64,000 nt of DNA. Source: Bradyrhizobium sp. URHD0069. GTDB taxonomy: Bacteria; Pseudomonadota; Alphaproteobacteria; Rhizobiales; Xanthobacteraceae. The stretch's first letter is position 1. Each line of letters begins with the position of its first letter. Below the pieces are notes generated by a model. The model searched no databases. It had not been told where the DNA came from and saw nothing but the letters and a program-made list of their open reading frames with translations. Shown in pieces: positions 48,767 through 57,230 of this stretch. A program made the position numbers and the translations under genes. Where the stretch lies: the NCBI RefSeq assembly GCF_000701345.1, contig NZ_JNIJ01000026.1, positions 1-64,000 on the forward strand, read 5' to 3'.

Positions 48767-48905
48767 CTATCACTCCTCATGTTGCTCCGGACCAGCCCGG
48801 AAGCTTCACAGGACCGTGGTGCGGTTCAACGGATGACTGGCGATCATCCATCTCCTCCCACGGCTCTTCGCCATCGCCCCGCTCTTGCGGGGAGAGGCTC
48901 AACGA

Positions 48906-49460
48906 TCAGACCTTCTCGACCTGACCGAATTCCAGTTCGACCGGCGTGGCGCGGCCGAAAATCGACACCGCGACCTTCAGGCGCGAGCGCGCCTCGTCGA
49001 TTTCCTCGACTACGCCGGAGAACGAGGCGAACGGCCCATCGGCCACGCGCACATTCTCGCCGATCTCGAACGACACCGACGCCTTCGGGCGTTCCACGCC
49101 TTCCTGCACCTGATGCAGGATCCGCATGGCCTCGGCCTCCGAAATCGGCATCGGCTTGTTTTCGGCGCCTAAGAAGCCCGTCACCTTCGGGGTATTCTTG
49201 ATGAGATGGAAAGCCTCGTCGGTGAGCTTCATCTTCACGAGCACATAGCCCGGGAAAAACTTGCGCTCGGCGTCGACCTTGCGGCCGCGGCGCACTTCGG
49301 TGACCTTTTCGGTCGGCACCAGGACCTGTTCGAACAGCTCCTCAAGCCCGCGCTGCTTCGATTGCTCGCGGATCGACTCCGCGACCTTCTTTTCGAAGTT
49401 CGAATAGGCGTGGACGATATACCAGCGCTTGTCGATCGTTTGAGTTCCGGCGGTTGCCAT
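48906..49460 (-). CDS. nusG: Transcription termination/antitermination protein NusG
   Basis: NusG binds RNA polymerase and links it to Rho or the ribosome. The start at 49460 (MATAGTQTIDKRWYIVHAYSNFEKKV) gives 184 residues; the longer frame runs through secE. The NGN domain includes RKFFPGYVLVKM and TPKVTGFLG; the KOW domain has VADGPFASFSGVVEEIDEARSRLKVAVSIFGR. Its ATG overlaps the secE stop by one base. Confidence 0.96.
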   Translation of the reverse strand: MATAGTQTIDKRWYIVHAYSNFEKKVAESIREQSKQRGLEELFEQVLVPTEKVTEVRRGRKVDAERKFFPGYVLVKMKLTDEAFHLIKNTPKVTGFLGAENKPMPISEAEAMRILHQVQEGVERPKASVSFEIGENVRVADGPFASFSGVVEEIDEARSRLKVAVSIFGRATPVELEFGQVEKV

Positions 49461-49651
49461 CAGTGTATGCCGAGCAAAAAGGTGACGAGATAGCGGATGA
49501 TCTGATCCGCGGCGAAGAAGAAGATCGAAGCCAGCGCAACCATCACGAACACCATGATGGTGGTGATCGTGGTCTCGCGGCGTGTCGGCCAGGTGACCTT
49601 GGCGGTCTCCGAGCGCACTTCCTGCAGGAATTTGAACGGGCTGAAAGCCAT
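49460..49651 (-). CDS. secE: Preprotein translocase subunit SecE
   Basis: A 63-residue single-span protein that clamps SecY. The amphipathic KFLQEVRSETAKVTWPTRRET block and one membrane helix (TIMVFVMVALASIFFFAADQIIRYLVTFLLG) are the short-form SecE pattern. It overlaps nusG by one base. The promoter at 49824-49852 lies about 175 bp upstream. Confidence 0.95.
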   Translation of the reverse strand: MAFSPFKFLQEVRSETAKVTWPTRRETTITTIMVFVMVALASIFFFAADQIIRYLVTFLLGIH

Positions 49652-49823
49652 CGTTTGTTTGATCCGCGTCGGTTAAGACGATTTTAGATTTGAGGGAATC
49701 CGAACAGCCCTCTTGCGCCCAGCCCTCTTCTGAAGGATGAGCCGGCAAGCGGGCTCGATTGTTTCCGGGGAATTCAAAGCCGCGCCGGATATCCGTCTAA
49801 GCGGGCCGACAGCAGGTGGCGGT

Positions 49824-49852
49824 TATGTACTGTGGGCGCGGCCAAAGGTCAA
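49824..49852 (-). promoter_or_regulatory. Candidate promoter for secE-nusG
   Basis: On the minus strand TTGACC (49847-49852), exactly 17 bp, then TACATA (49824-49829). It lies between secE and the 21-bp tRNA-end copy at 49923, so the integrated segment did not separate secE from its promoter. Confidence 0.7.
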
Positions 49853-49922
49853 GGTAGCCGGACTGCCGGGCGGACGAACCGCTCGAGCAGGCCGACACCG
49901 GATCGGTTAAGGTCAAGGGCCT

Positions 49923-49943
49923 AGCTGGCAGGAGTGGCAGGGC
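49923..49943. repeat. Copy of the tRNA-Trp 3' end, likely distal attachment site
   Basis: Twenty-one bases are identical, and in the same orientation, to 51830-51850, which is the last 18 bases of the tRNA-Trp gene including its encoded CCA plus three bases downstream. Sequence on either side does not match. A direct repeat of a tRNA 3' end is the usual trace of site-specific integration. Confidence 0.8.
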
Positions 49944-50100
49944 CACGGCACCGGCGTCCGCATCGGAGCGCAGCGCCAAAGGATCATGGAAAGCTTGAAA
50001 TCCGATCGCACGGGCAGTTCGCGGTGACGCCGACCAGTTCGCCGCTTGGCCCAAACCGAAACAGAGCCAAGCGAGCGGCCCACGGCGGTCGCAATCGCCT

Positions 50101-50628
50101 TCAAGCACTCGGCAAATCAGGAGGCGAAGCCGGTACCGCCGCTTTGACCTCGGCCAGAGCCGCTCGCAAGGCGGCTTCCTTAGTGTGGTCGAGAGAGGTC
50201 TTCATCACTGTGCCACCTTCGCCTTTAAGTCTCTCAAGAACCTTGTCCGCCGTGACTTTGCGCACCAGTATGAAGAGCGCTGCGGTTCCGGGTTGAATGG
50301 CCGCAGCGGTCTCCTTCATCCATTTGTCGTCGATGCCGACATCCGTCAAATATCCGCCGAGCGTGCCGGACGCAGCGCCAAGGGCAGCGCCAGCCAGCGG
50401 CATCAAAAAGATCAGGCCGATCAGCGCGCCCCAAAAGGTGCCAGTAACCGCGCCGGCAGCCGTGGTGTTGATCAGTTGATTTAGTTTGATGTTTCCGTTG
50501 CTGTCCTTCACCGCGACCACGGCATCGCCTAATTCGATCAGGTACTCCTTCTGCATATCCAGCAATTTCTGACGGACTTCGTCAGCCTTAGCCTCGGTCG
50601 GGAATGCGATCACCACGAGATCACTCAT
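50101..50628 (-). CDS. DUF1269-family membrane-associated protein
   Basis: The start at 50628 (MSDLVVIAFPTEAKADEVRQKLLDMQKEYLIELGDAVV), with GGAGG close upstream, gives 175 residues; an open frame further upstream is not homologous. A central hydrophobic Gly/Ala-rich hairpin (AAGAVTGTFWGALIGLIFLMPLAGAALGAASGTLGG) may enter the membrane. The C-terminus has LFILVRKVTADKVLERLKGEGGTVMKTSL, typical of DUF1269. The role is unknown; such genes often appear with stress or envelope functions. It lies inside the tRNA-Trp segment. Confidence 0.8.
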   Translation of the reverse strand: MSDLVVIAFPTEAKADEVRQKLLDMQKEYLIELGDAVVAVKDSNGNIKLNQLINTTAAGAVTGTFWGALIGLIFLMPLAGAALGAASGTLGGYLTDVGIDDKWMKETAAAIQPGTAALFILVRKVTADKVLERLKGEGGTVMKTSLDHTKEAALRAALAEVKAAVPASPPDLPSA

Positions 50629-50744
50629 TTTCGATCCTCCGATAAATTGATCTGACCAGCGGTTGGGCTTTCCAGCACCGCTGGTCTTTGCAGGACGTGA
50701 GCGCGCAATCGGGGCCAGATCGCCGCGCATATGCGCTCGTTCGC

Positions 50745-51143
50745 TCAATAGGGATACTGCTGCGGGCAGACCCAGTAGCCGTTGGCGTTCTGATAGCAGC
50801 CGCTGTTGTAGTAGCCGCCGCCGTAGCCGCCGTAATAGCCGTATGCTCCCGCTGCCGCAGCGCCGACCGCCGCGCCGTAGACACCTGTGCGGACCGCCGC
50901 GCGCGCTACCGGGCGACCGGCTATCGGACGATATCCATAGCCGCGTCCGGCAACCCGATATCCCCGACCGGCAACGCCGTAACGACCAGCATGAACCGCC
51001 CCGCCCCGGAAATGGGTGCCGCCGCCTCCGTGAAAGCCTCCGCCGCGGACGCCACCGCCCCGACGAGCGAACGCGTCATCGGGGATGAGGCTGGCACTGA
51101 CTAGAACAGCGGCTGCTAGAACCGCGAGAGCGTAACGAAACAT
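50745..51143 (-). CDS. Gly/Tyr-rich secreted protein
   Basis: The 132 residues begin with a signal peptide (MFRYALAVLAAAVLVSASLIPDDAFA). The mature part is low-complexity: RGGGVRGGGFHGGGGTHFRGG, then repeats of VAGRGYRVAGRGYGYRP, a short hydrophobic AAVGAAAAGAYGYYGGYGGGYY and a Cys pair (SGCYQNANGYWVCPQQYPY). Such proteins are common in Bradyrhizobium and are of unknown function. It ends 117 bp before the DUF1269 gene. Confidence 0.72.
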   Translation of the reverse strand: MFRYALAVLAAAVLVSASLIPDDAFARRGGGVRGGGFHGGGGTHFRGGAVHAGRYGVAGRGYRVAGRGYGYRPIAGRPVARAAVRTGVYGAAVGAAAAGAYGYYGGYGGGYYNSGCYQNANGYWVCPQQYPY

Positions 51144-51257
51144 GGCTTTGCCTCCTGTTGATTGGGGCGTCGTGCATTCGCGGGGTCCAACGATGCCGCG
51201 CCCGCAGCGATCAGCACCCGACGGCAGCCTTCGAGGCTCATTGGATTTCGGTTTGAC

Positions 51258-51638
51258 CTAGATCAACAATCCGGCCGTTTTTTTCAGTGTGCGGGATTTG
51301 TGCGGGATTATTGATCTCACCTTTCCAATTGGAACCGTGCCTTCGCATCCGCTTGCGGTGCCTTCAACGACCCGGACAAACGCCGTTCTGTAGCCGCTGC
51401 CGAGGATGTCGATGTTGCTGCCTGCGGGCCTTGCAAGCGAGCGGCGTTGTGGCGACGGCGTTGTCGTAAACGGCATCCTTCACCACTTTACCGAAGCGGC
51501 GCAGCGCATCGGCATCCTTGAAAAACCAGACGGTCGGCGCGTTGCTCTTGTTTCGCAGCACCTCTGCATCGCTGCTCGTCGCCGCATGACTGCGATCAGC
51601 GCGGCCATGAAGCAAACCAGTTTTGAACACCTCAGCAT
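51258..51638 (-). pseudogene. Frameshifted small secreted-protein gene
   Basis: From an ATG at 51638 the frame encodes a signal peptide (MLRCSKLVCFMAALIA), but the plausible mature sequence continues in another frame (SDAEVLRNKSNAPTVWFFKDADALRRFGKVVKDAVYDN and ATTPLACK) and then returns to the first (PAGSNIDILGSGYRTAFVRVVEGTASGCEGTVPIG). The shifts fall near 51590 and 51430. Joined, the product would be about 120 residues and could include an SH3-like end. Sequencing error is an alternative. Confidence 0.55.
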
Positions 51639-51829
51639 GGTGTCCCTTCCCAGGAACGGCTTTGTCAGACCGCCAGCAGGTATTGCTCTTGATTTTGATC
51701 AATGGCGGGTCGCCGAGGCTTCCGGCGCGCGACCTCTCGGCGGTTCCCCTCTGAGGAAGGGTACGGGCGAGCCCTTTGTCCCACCTAAGGATCCGTATGT
51801 AAGCTATTGAAAATGAATAGTATCTGATG

Positions 51830-51850
51830 AGCTGGCAGGAGTGGCAGGGC
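51830..51850. repeat. Proximal attachment site at the tRNA-Trp 3' end
   Basis: This is the tRNA-borne copy of the 21-bp direct repeat whose partner is at 49923-49943. It covers the 3' arm of the acceptor stem, the discriminator base and CCA. Confidence 0.8.
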
Positions 51851-51908
51851 TCGAACCTGCGACCCCCGGTTTTGGAGACCGGTGCTCTACCAATTGAGCT
51901 ACACTCCT
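51833..51908 (-). tRNA. trnW: tRNA-Trp (anticodon CCA)
   Basis: A 76-nt cloverleaf on the minus strand. The acceptor stem pairs AGGAGTG with CACTCCT, the D arm reads TAGCTCAATTGGTAGAGCA, the anticodon loop is CTCCAAA with CCA in the middle, and the T arm is GCAGGTTCGAGCCCTGC. The discriminator is G and the CCA end is encoded. It is upstream of secE-nusG, its usual place in proteobacteria, here with 1.9 kb inserted. Confidence 0.97.
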
Positions 51909-52176
51909 GTGAGGACCAAACGTCGCCGCCGATCCGCGCCGTTTCAAGCATAGGCCATGCCCCGATTGCAAGGGCGAAGCCGTCAACCGGGCCGGATCGG
52001 GTGGCCGCGCGGCTTGGCCGCGAGCCAGCGCATGAGCCCGGCAGCAAACCAGCGGCTGGCTTGCGGGAAACGCCCTGTTCAAGGCCGGTGTTCTGCGTCA
52101 AATTCGCGGCCGGCGATGAACAATTGCCCATCCGCTAATGCCCATCCGCTAAAAAACAAAAACATCGGGAGAGACC

Positions 52177-53400
52177 ATGAACCTGCAAACCGCTGCGAAG
52201 CACCCCATCGCCCCGCAGACCCCTCCCCTCCCCCAGGCAAAACCGGAATCGCTCCGGCTTTCGTCGGTTCGGCTGCAGCGGATGTCGGATGCGTTCAAGC
52301 GCGACATCGACAAGGGAACCACGCCGGGCGTGACCGTGATGGTCGCGCGCCACGGCCAGATCGGCTGGTTCGATGCGCTGGGTAAGCAAAATCCCGGGGC
52401 CTCTGCGCCGATGGCGGAGAATTCGATCTTCCGCATCTTCTCGATGACCAAGCCGATCGTTTCCGTCGGCATCATGATGCTGTGCGAAGAAGGCTACTTC
52501 CTGCTCAACGATCCCATCGCGAAATACATTCCGGAATTTGCCCATCAGAAGGTCGGCATTGAGAACAACGGCCAACTCGAGCTCGTACCGCTGACGCGCC
52601 CGATCACCATACAGGACCTGTTGCGGCACACCTCGGGCATTGCTTACGACCATACCGGCAATGGTCTGGTGCAGAAATTGTATCAGCAATCGAGGCTGCG
52701 CAGCCGCAGGATTACCAACGCCGAACACGCCACTCTCGTCGCCAGCCTGCCGTTGATGTGCCAGCCCGGCGCCGAGTGGAATTACAGCCGTTCCACTGAC
52801 ATTCTCGGTCGCCTGATCGAAGTCGTTTCCGGCAAGACACTCAGCGCGTTCCTGACCGAACGCATTCTGGCGCCGCTGCAAATGGCCGAGACCGCGTTCC
52901 AGACCGGTGTTGCGAATGCAAATCGTCTCGCCGAGCCGTTCCCGAACGATCCCTGGACCGGCGAAAATGTGCAGCTCTTCAACATGCTGGAAAAGCCGGT
53001 GATGGAATCCGGGGGCGGAGGTCTGGTCTCGACGACGATGGACTACGCCCGCTTCTGCCAGATGCTGCTCAATGGCGGCATCCTCGACGGCAACCGTATC
53101 ATCGGCCGCAAGACGCTGGAGCTGATGGCGTCGGATCACCTCGGCCCCAAGGTCGGGGTCGAGAGCCATCTGGTGCCGGCAGGCCACAGCTTCGGCCTCG
53201 GCTTTGCGGTGCGCACGCAACAGGGCATGGCGCCGTTCGCGGGCTCGGTCGGTCAGTTCTTCTGGAGCGGAATGGCCGGAACGTTCTTCTGGATCGATCC
53301 GAAGGAAGACCTGTTTGCCGTGTTCATGTCGCAGGGACCGGGCCAGCGCGAATATTTCCGCACGCTGGCGCGCAGCCTGGTGTATGCGGCGGTGGAGTGA
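52177..53400 (+). CDS. Serine hydrolase of the beta-lactamase / class C family
   Basis: A 407-residue penicillin-binding-like esterase or peptidase. The nucleophile motif SMTK is at 89-92, the second motif YSR (Tyr203) in WNYSRSTDILGRLIEVVSG, and HSFGLGF near 330 is at the place of the third motif. No clear signal peptide is seen, so it may be cytoplasmic. The family includes EstB-like esterases and D-aminopeptidases; the substrate is unknown. GGGAG precedes the ATG. Confidence 0.88.
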   Translation: MNLQTAAKHPIAPQTPPLPQAKPESLRLSSVRLQRMSDAFKRDIDKGTTPGVTVMVARHGQIGWFDALGKQNPGASAPMAENSIFRIFSMTKPIVSVGIMMLCEEGYFLLNDPIAKYIPEFAHQKVGIENNGQLELVPLTRPITIQDLLRHTSGIAYDHTGNGLVQKLYQQSRLRSRRITNAEHATLVASLPLMCQPGAEWNYSRSTDILGRLIEVVSGKTLSAFLTERILAPLQMAETAFQTGVANANRLAEPFPNDPWTGENVQLFNMLEKPVMESGGGGLVSTTMDYARFCQMLLNGGILDGNRIIGRKTLELMASDHLGPKVGVESHLVPAGHSFGLGFAVRTQQGMAPFAGSVGQFFWSGMAGTFFWIDPKEDLFAVFMSQGPGQREYFRTLARSLVYAAVE

Positions 53401-53461
53401 CGCGCAGGGTCATTCCGGGGCAGCCCGCCAGGTTCGGCGCGCGGACCGCGCCAACCCAATC

Positions 53462-54229
53462 TCAACTGATCGTCGCGCCGCCGTCGATGACAATGGTTTG
53501 GCCCGTCATGAACGTGCCGGCCTTTGATGCGAGAAAGACCGCCGCTCCGGCAATTTCGTCGGGCTCGCCGATGCGCAACAGCGGCGAGCGGGCGGTGGAG
53601 GCCTTCAGCGTTTCCGGATTGTCCCACAGCGCCTTGGCAAAATCGGTCTTGATCAGGCCCGGCGCGATGCAGTTCACGCGGATGTTGTGCTTGCCGTATT
53701 CGCAGGCAAGATTGCGCGCGAGCTGCATGTCGGCGGCTTTCGAAATCGCATAGGCGCCGAGCACCGTCGAGCCCTTCAGTCCGCCGATCGAGGAGATGAT
53801 GGTGATCGACCCTTCCCTGCGCTCGATCATCTGCGGCACGACAAGGCTGATCAGCCAGTGATTGGCGACGATGTTGTTGTCCAAAATCTTGCGGAACTGA
53901 TCGTCGGAAATTCCGGCCTGCGGTCCGTAATAGGGATTCGACGCGGCGTTGCAGACCAGCGTGTCAACCTTGCCAAACACCCGATTGGTTTCTTCGACCA
54001 GGTGCTTCAGATCATCTTTGGTGGAAATATTCGCTGCCACCGAAAGCGCGACCTGCTTGCCGGCCTTGTCGTTGATCGCCTTCGCCACGTCGTCGCAAAC
54101 CTGCTGCTTGCGCGACGAGATCACCACCTTGGCGCCATGCTCGGCCATCCGCTCGGCGATGGCACGGCCGATGCCGCGCGAGGAGCCGGTGATGAGAGCG
54201 ACTTTTCCCGACATATCGAACAAGTTCAT
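53462..54229 (-). CDS. SDR-family oxidoreductase (DHRS4-like)
   Basis: A classical short-chain dehydrogenase of 255 residues: TGSSRGIGRAIAERMAEHG at 15-33, VISSRKQQ after the second strand (NADP preference likely), NAAS near 92, the catalytic Ser in IISSIGGLKGS and YAISKAA with Tyr and Lys near 158. The end FMTGQTIVIDGGATIS is typical. The PYYGPQ segment after NAAS is common in DHRS4-type carbonyl reductases. It is convergent with the serine hydrolase. The substrate is unknown. Confidence 0.87.
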   Translation of the reverse strand: MNLFDMSGKVALITGSSRGIGRAIAERMAEHGAKVVISSRKQQVCDDVAKAINDKAGKQVALSVAANISTKDDLKHLVEETNRVFGKVDTLVCNAASNPYYGPQAGISDDQFRKILDNNIVANHWLISLVVPQMIERREGSITIISSIGGLKGSTVLGAYAISKAADMQLARNLACEYGKHNIRVNCIAPGLIKTDFAKALWDNPETLKASTARSPLLRIGEPDEIAGAAVFLASKAGTFMTGQTIVIDGGATIS

Positions 54230-54323
54230 GCGTTTCTCCCAATCATTGACCCGGCGGCGGATGCGCCGGTTTCATTCAATTCAGCTTGCGCAGCGTTGGC
54301 ATCATCAGACAACCAGCGCATCT

Positions 54324-55067
54324 TTAGCCAAATTTACTGGCAGTTGCGATTTCCGGTCCGGCCGGCTGATGCATGGCGTTGTGCGAAGCGTCGGCGATCC
54401 ACGGCTGCTGGTTGACCATCGGAATTCGCCAGCCGCTGTGACCGTCGCTTGAAAGATGATCGAGCCGTGTCACCGAGCAATTGTCGATGGTAAAGGCAAG
54501 GCCTCGCTCCGGCTGGTTGCCGAGGGCCAGTCCAATCGCCGCCTTGATGGTTCCGCCGTGCGCCACCGCAATCACGTCCTTGCCGGCGTGCTCGGTATTG
54601 ATCCGCTCGATCGCGCCGCGCACACGGTTGTAGAGATCCATAAAACTCTCGCCGCCCGGCGCCGGATCATCGATCGGCGCAAACCAATAGCTGCCGACCG
54701 CGATCGGCCGGCTGGCGAAGAACGCCGCACGGTTTAGACCCTGCCATTCGCCGAGATGCTGTTCGGCGAGTGCAGCGTCTTGCTGCAGGCTCGCGGGCTT
54801 CGGAAATCCCGCGGACCAGATCGCATCGGCGGTTTGATGCGTCCGCTTCAGATGGCTAGCATACCAGACCGCCTCGCGCGGCAGAATTTTTCCGACCGCC
54901 TCAAACACCACGCGATCACTACAATCGCAGCCGAGGTCCTTCTGGCCGTAGATGCAACCGCCGTCCTCGCGCACCGGCGCGTGACGCACCCACCACCATC
55001 GCGTCGCCACAACGCCGCCGGGAACGGCATGCTGCAGAACAAATGGCTTGTCTGGATTGGACATCAC
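54324..55067 (-). CDS. Histidine phosphatase family protein
   Basis: A 247-residue phosphoglycerate-mutase-like phosphatase. The phospho-histidine motif appears as VRHAPV (R-H instead of RHG) near 27, the second block YASHLKRTHQTADAIW near 68, the acidic E...GEWQGL near 105 and the second catalytic His in AVAHGGTIKAAIGLALG near 168. NNC-like DNCSVTRLD follows. It may be an alpha-ribazole phosphatase-like or broad phosphatase; the substrate is unknown. A repeat lies just upstream. Confidence 0.85.
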   Translation of the reverse strand: MMSNPDKPFVLQHAVPGGVVATRWWWVRHAPVREDGGCIYGQKDLGCDCSDRVVFEAVGKILPREAVWYASHLKRTHQTADAIWSAGFPKPASLQQDAALAEQHLGEWQGLNRAAFFASRPIAVGSYWFAPIDDPAPGGESFMDLYNRVRGAIERINTEHAGKDVIAVAHGGTIKAAIGLALGNQPERGLAFTIDNCSVTRLDHLSSDGHSGWRIPMVNQQPWIADASHNAMHQPAGPEIATASKFG

Positions 55068-55165
55068 AAGGACCCTTCAATATTGTCGCGTGTCCTACGT
55101 CAGAGCACAGATCGCCTCAAGTCACTTCGGCGTTTGAAATCTTGTTTGAAATTCCGCAAGGCGGC

Positions 55166-55232
55166 AAGCGTAGCTGTTTTGACGCGTTTCCTTGACGCGA
55201 ACCGGTGGTCGCTTCGCTGGAAGACGCTATGG
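55166..55232. repeat. Repeat related to the one at 4251-4296
   Basis: AGCTGTTTTGACGCGTTTCC, then TTGACGCGAACCGG, GGTCGCTTCGCTGG and AAGACGCTAT follow the same order of short arms (GCGTTTTC, GCGAACCG, CTTCGCT, AAACGCT) as the repeat at 4251. It lies just upstream of the SDR gene at 55258. Confidence 0.5.
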
Positions 55233-55257
55233 ATCATAAAACTACAAGGAGAAACTC

Positions 55258-56043
55258 ATGGGCCGCCTCGAAGGCAAATCTGTCATCATCACCGGCGCGG
55301 GCAGCGGCATCGGACGCGCGGCATCGCTGTTGTTCACCAAGGAAGGCGCCAAGCTGATCGCGGTCGATCGCAGCGAGGGTGTGAAGGAAACCGTCGAACA
55401 GGTGCGCCAGGCCGGCGGCACGGCCGAGGCCGTGATGGCCGATGCCGGTTCAGAAAAAGACGTGATGGCCTTTATCGACAAGGCGGTGTCAACCTACGGT
55501 CGGCTCGATGCGATCTGGGCCAACGCCGGTGTCAGCGGCGGGCTGGTGCCGCTCGCCGAACAGACCGTGGAACACTGGCAGGAGGTACTGCGCGTCAATT
55601 TGATCGGGCCGTTTCTCGCGATCAAGCATTCCATGCCGCATATGATCAAACAGCAATACGGTTCGATCGTCTGCACCGCATCGGTCGCAGGCCTGAAGGC
55701 CGGCGCCAGCGGGCATCCTTACGGGGCCAGCAAGGCCGGCGTCATCAGTCTGGTGCAGACCACGGCGTATTCGCTGTCCGGTACCGGCGTGCGGATCAAT
55801 GCGGTATGTCCGGGCCTGATCGAGACCGGCATGACCAAACCGGTGTTCGACCGCGCCAAGGAGCGCGGCACGGAGGACAAGATCGGCCAGCTCAACCCGC
55901 TCAAGCGCGCCGGTCAGCCGCACGAGCTCGCGGCGATGGGATTGTTTCTCGCCAGCGATGAGGCGTCGTACGTCAACGGACAAGCGATCCCCGTTGATGG
56001 CGGCCTCACCGCGTCGATGCCGTATACGGGCAAACCGATTTAG
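55258..56043 (+). CDS. SDR-family oxidoreductase
   Basis: A 261-residue short-chain dehydrogenase. The cofactor motif TGAGSGIGRAASLLF is at 12-26, with VDRSEG after the second strand (Asp suggests NAD). NAGVSGG is near 88, the catalytic Ser in CTASVAGLKAG and YGASKAG near 158. The C-terminus SYVNGQAIPVDGGLTASMPY is typical. AAGGAG lies 8 bp upstream of the ATG. The substrate is unknown. Repeats lie on both sides, so it may be transcribed alone. Confidence 0.87.
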   Translation: MGRLEGKSVIITGAGSGIGRAASLLFTKEGAKLIAVDRSEGVKETVEQVRQAGGTAEAVMADAGSEKDVMAFIDKAVSTYGRLDAIWANAGVSGGLVPLAEQTVEHWQEVLRVNLIGPFLAIKHSMPHMIKQQYGSIVCTASVAGLKAGASGHPYGASKAGVISLVQTTAYSLSGTGVRINAVCPGLIETGMTKPVFDRAKERGTEDKIGQLNPLKRAGQPHELAAMGLFLASDEASYVNGQAIPVDGGLTASMPYTGKPI

Positions 56044-56090
56044 TGGATCGTTGAGGTGCAACGCGTTCATCGAGGTTGTGATCATGTCTC

Positions 56091-56231
56091 CGACCTCATC
56101 CCTGCGTAACGGCTTCGCCGTTATCGCTGGAGGAGCGCGCCCTTGCGCGCGTCTCGAAGGATGGCCGCGAGTCCCTGCGTTGCGCCCATCCTTCGAGACG
56201 CTTGCTTCGCAAGCCCCTCAGGATGAGGTCC
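56091..56231. repeat. Dispersed palindromic repeat, copy 2
   Basis: About 140 bp matching the repeat at 340-507 in the opposite orientation: AACGGCTTCGCCGTTATCGC, GTCTCGAAGGAT, a core of 25 bp, ATCCTTCGAGAC, then GCTTGCTTCGCAAGC and CCTCAGGATGAGG. The central core has the same plus-strand orientation in both copies although the flanks are inverted. Confidence 0.85.
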
Positions 56232-56295
56232 GTATCCTTCACACGCTCTTTCGCTGGCGACAAAGGGCTGGGAGTGTGACGCGTTGAGACGTCAT

Positions 56296-56455
56296 CGCGA
56301 GCCGACGAGTCGCGCGAAATGCGTAGTCAATGTCGTCCCCGCGCACGCGGGGACCCATACGCCGCGGCCTTACATTTTGGCACGGTGGCTAACGGTTTCT
56401 GCTCCAATAGACTAAGGTGGTTATGGGTCCCCGCGTGCGCGGGGACGACGCATGG
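56296..56455. repeat. Inverted pair of GC-rich palindromes
   Basis: TCGTCCCCGCGCACGCGGGG followed by ACCCATA near 56331 faces its inverse at about 56425-56450 (TATGGGTCCCCGCGTGCGCG, then GGGACGA). The ~70 bp between contain no gene. It resembles in composition a CRISPR repeat but is a single inverted pair. I associate this pair from memory with rhizobial intergenic repeats. Confidence 0.75.
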
Positions 56456-56589
56456 TGGGGGTGTGCGTTCGCACTCAGCGAGCCGCAACGGATTCAATTT
56501 TCAGACAGCTGCATTGTTCGCAGACGCAGCTACGCGATCCCGCGGCGCGATGCGCCCGAGGCGTGCTGGAATCTTTCGCCCAGGAAAAT

Positions 56590-57230
56590 GAGGGCGTGGG
56601 GAATGCCGGGTGCACGGTGCACCCGCAGCCCGTGTGCAATGGTAGTAAGCACACGGTAGTCACCGCAGGTCACCGGAACACCCGGCATTCCCGCACGCAA
56701 TGGTTTTAACGGCTTATATCGTGCTCTCCCCGGCGACGAATTCGTCTTGTCACCGTCGTCGGCGGATTGAAGGTTTTGCCGAACCCGGTTGGGCCAACGA
56801 TAACCTCCGCCGACTTGACACCAGCAACGGGTGCCAGGACCACACGGTTTTGCCGTCCGCGACCCGTCTTCGCCAAGAGGCTTCGCCGGGCTGTGCACCT
56901 CCGGCGAAACTTTAGTGAAAACGGAAGCAGCATCGTTCGTCTGCGCGCCGCAATTCGCTCACGAGGTTCAACTCGCCCTGCGATCGCCAATGCGCGCCCG
57001 ACGCTGCCGCGTCCACCGCATCCCACCCCGCGTCCGTGACGATCGCGATACGCCCCTCTCATGGGGTGAGACGGCGAGGGATATAGATTTGATTTGGATA
57101 AAACGGGAAGCGGAATATTTTTGCAAATGGGGCTGGACAGGAAAATCGGTGATTTGCCCGTCGGGCAAATCAGTTCACAAGGTGGACGGAGTCGCTTGCG
57201 CCAAGCCCACCACTCACTGGCCGTGACACT
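56590..57230. repeat. Composite repeat / decayed sequence cluster
   Basis: Contains perfect 13-bp arms GGAATGCCGGGTG (56600-56612) and CACCCGGCATTCC (56679-56691), an inner GTGCACGGTGCAC, and an 11-bp palindrome TGATTTGCCCG and CGGGCAAATCA (57150-57172). The minus strand is open for about 190 codons but the product is Arg-rich and without a signal or family resemblance, so I do not call it a gene. I recall the phrase CGACGAATTCGTCTTGTCAC as recurring in Bradyrhizobium genomes. Confidence 0.6.

Larger units (their letters stand above)
49923..51850. mobile_element. Small integrated segment at tRNA-Trp
   Basis: A segment of about 1.9 kb lies between tRNA-Trp and the secE promoter and is bounded by a 21-bp direct repeat of the tRNA 3' end. 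It holds a DUF1269-type gene, a Gly-rich secreted protein gene and a broken gene, all on the minus strand. No integrase is present, so it may be a remnant of a larger island or a passively carried piece. The integration origin is inferred from the repeat. Confidence 0.6.

Noticed and set aside
48906..49748. NusG with a 96-residue N-terminal extension
   Set aside because: The extra part is the shifted frame of secE; the normal NusG start at 49460 is coupled to the secE stop.
49900..49922. Second promoter-like TTGACC near 49905-49920 on the minus strand
   Set aside because: No -10 element lies at a suitable distance; the one at 49824-49852 is clearly better.
56331..56450. CRISPR-like GC-rich palindromic repeats
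   Set aside because: Only two copies occur, in inverted rather than direct orientation, without regular spacers or cas genes nearby.
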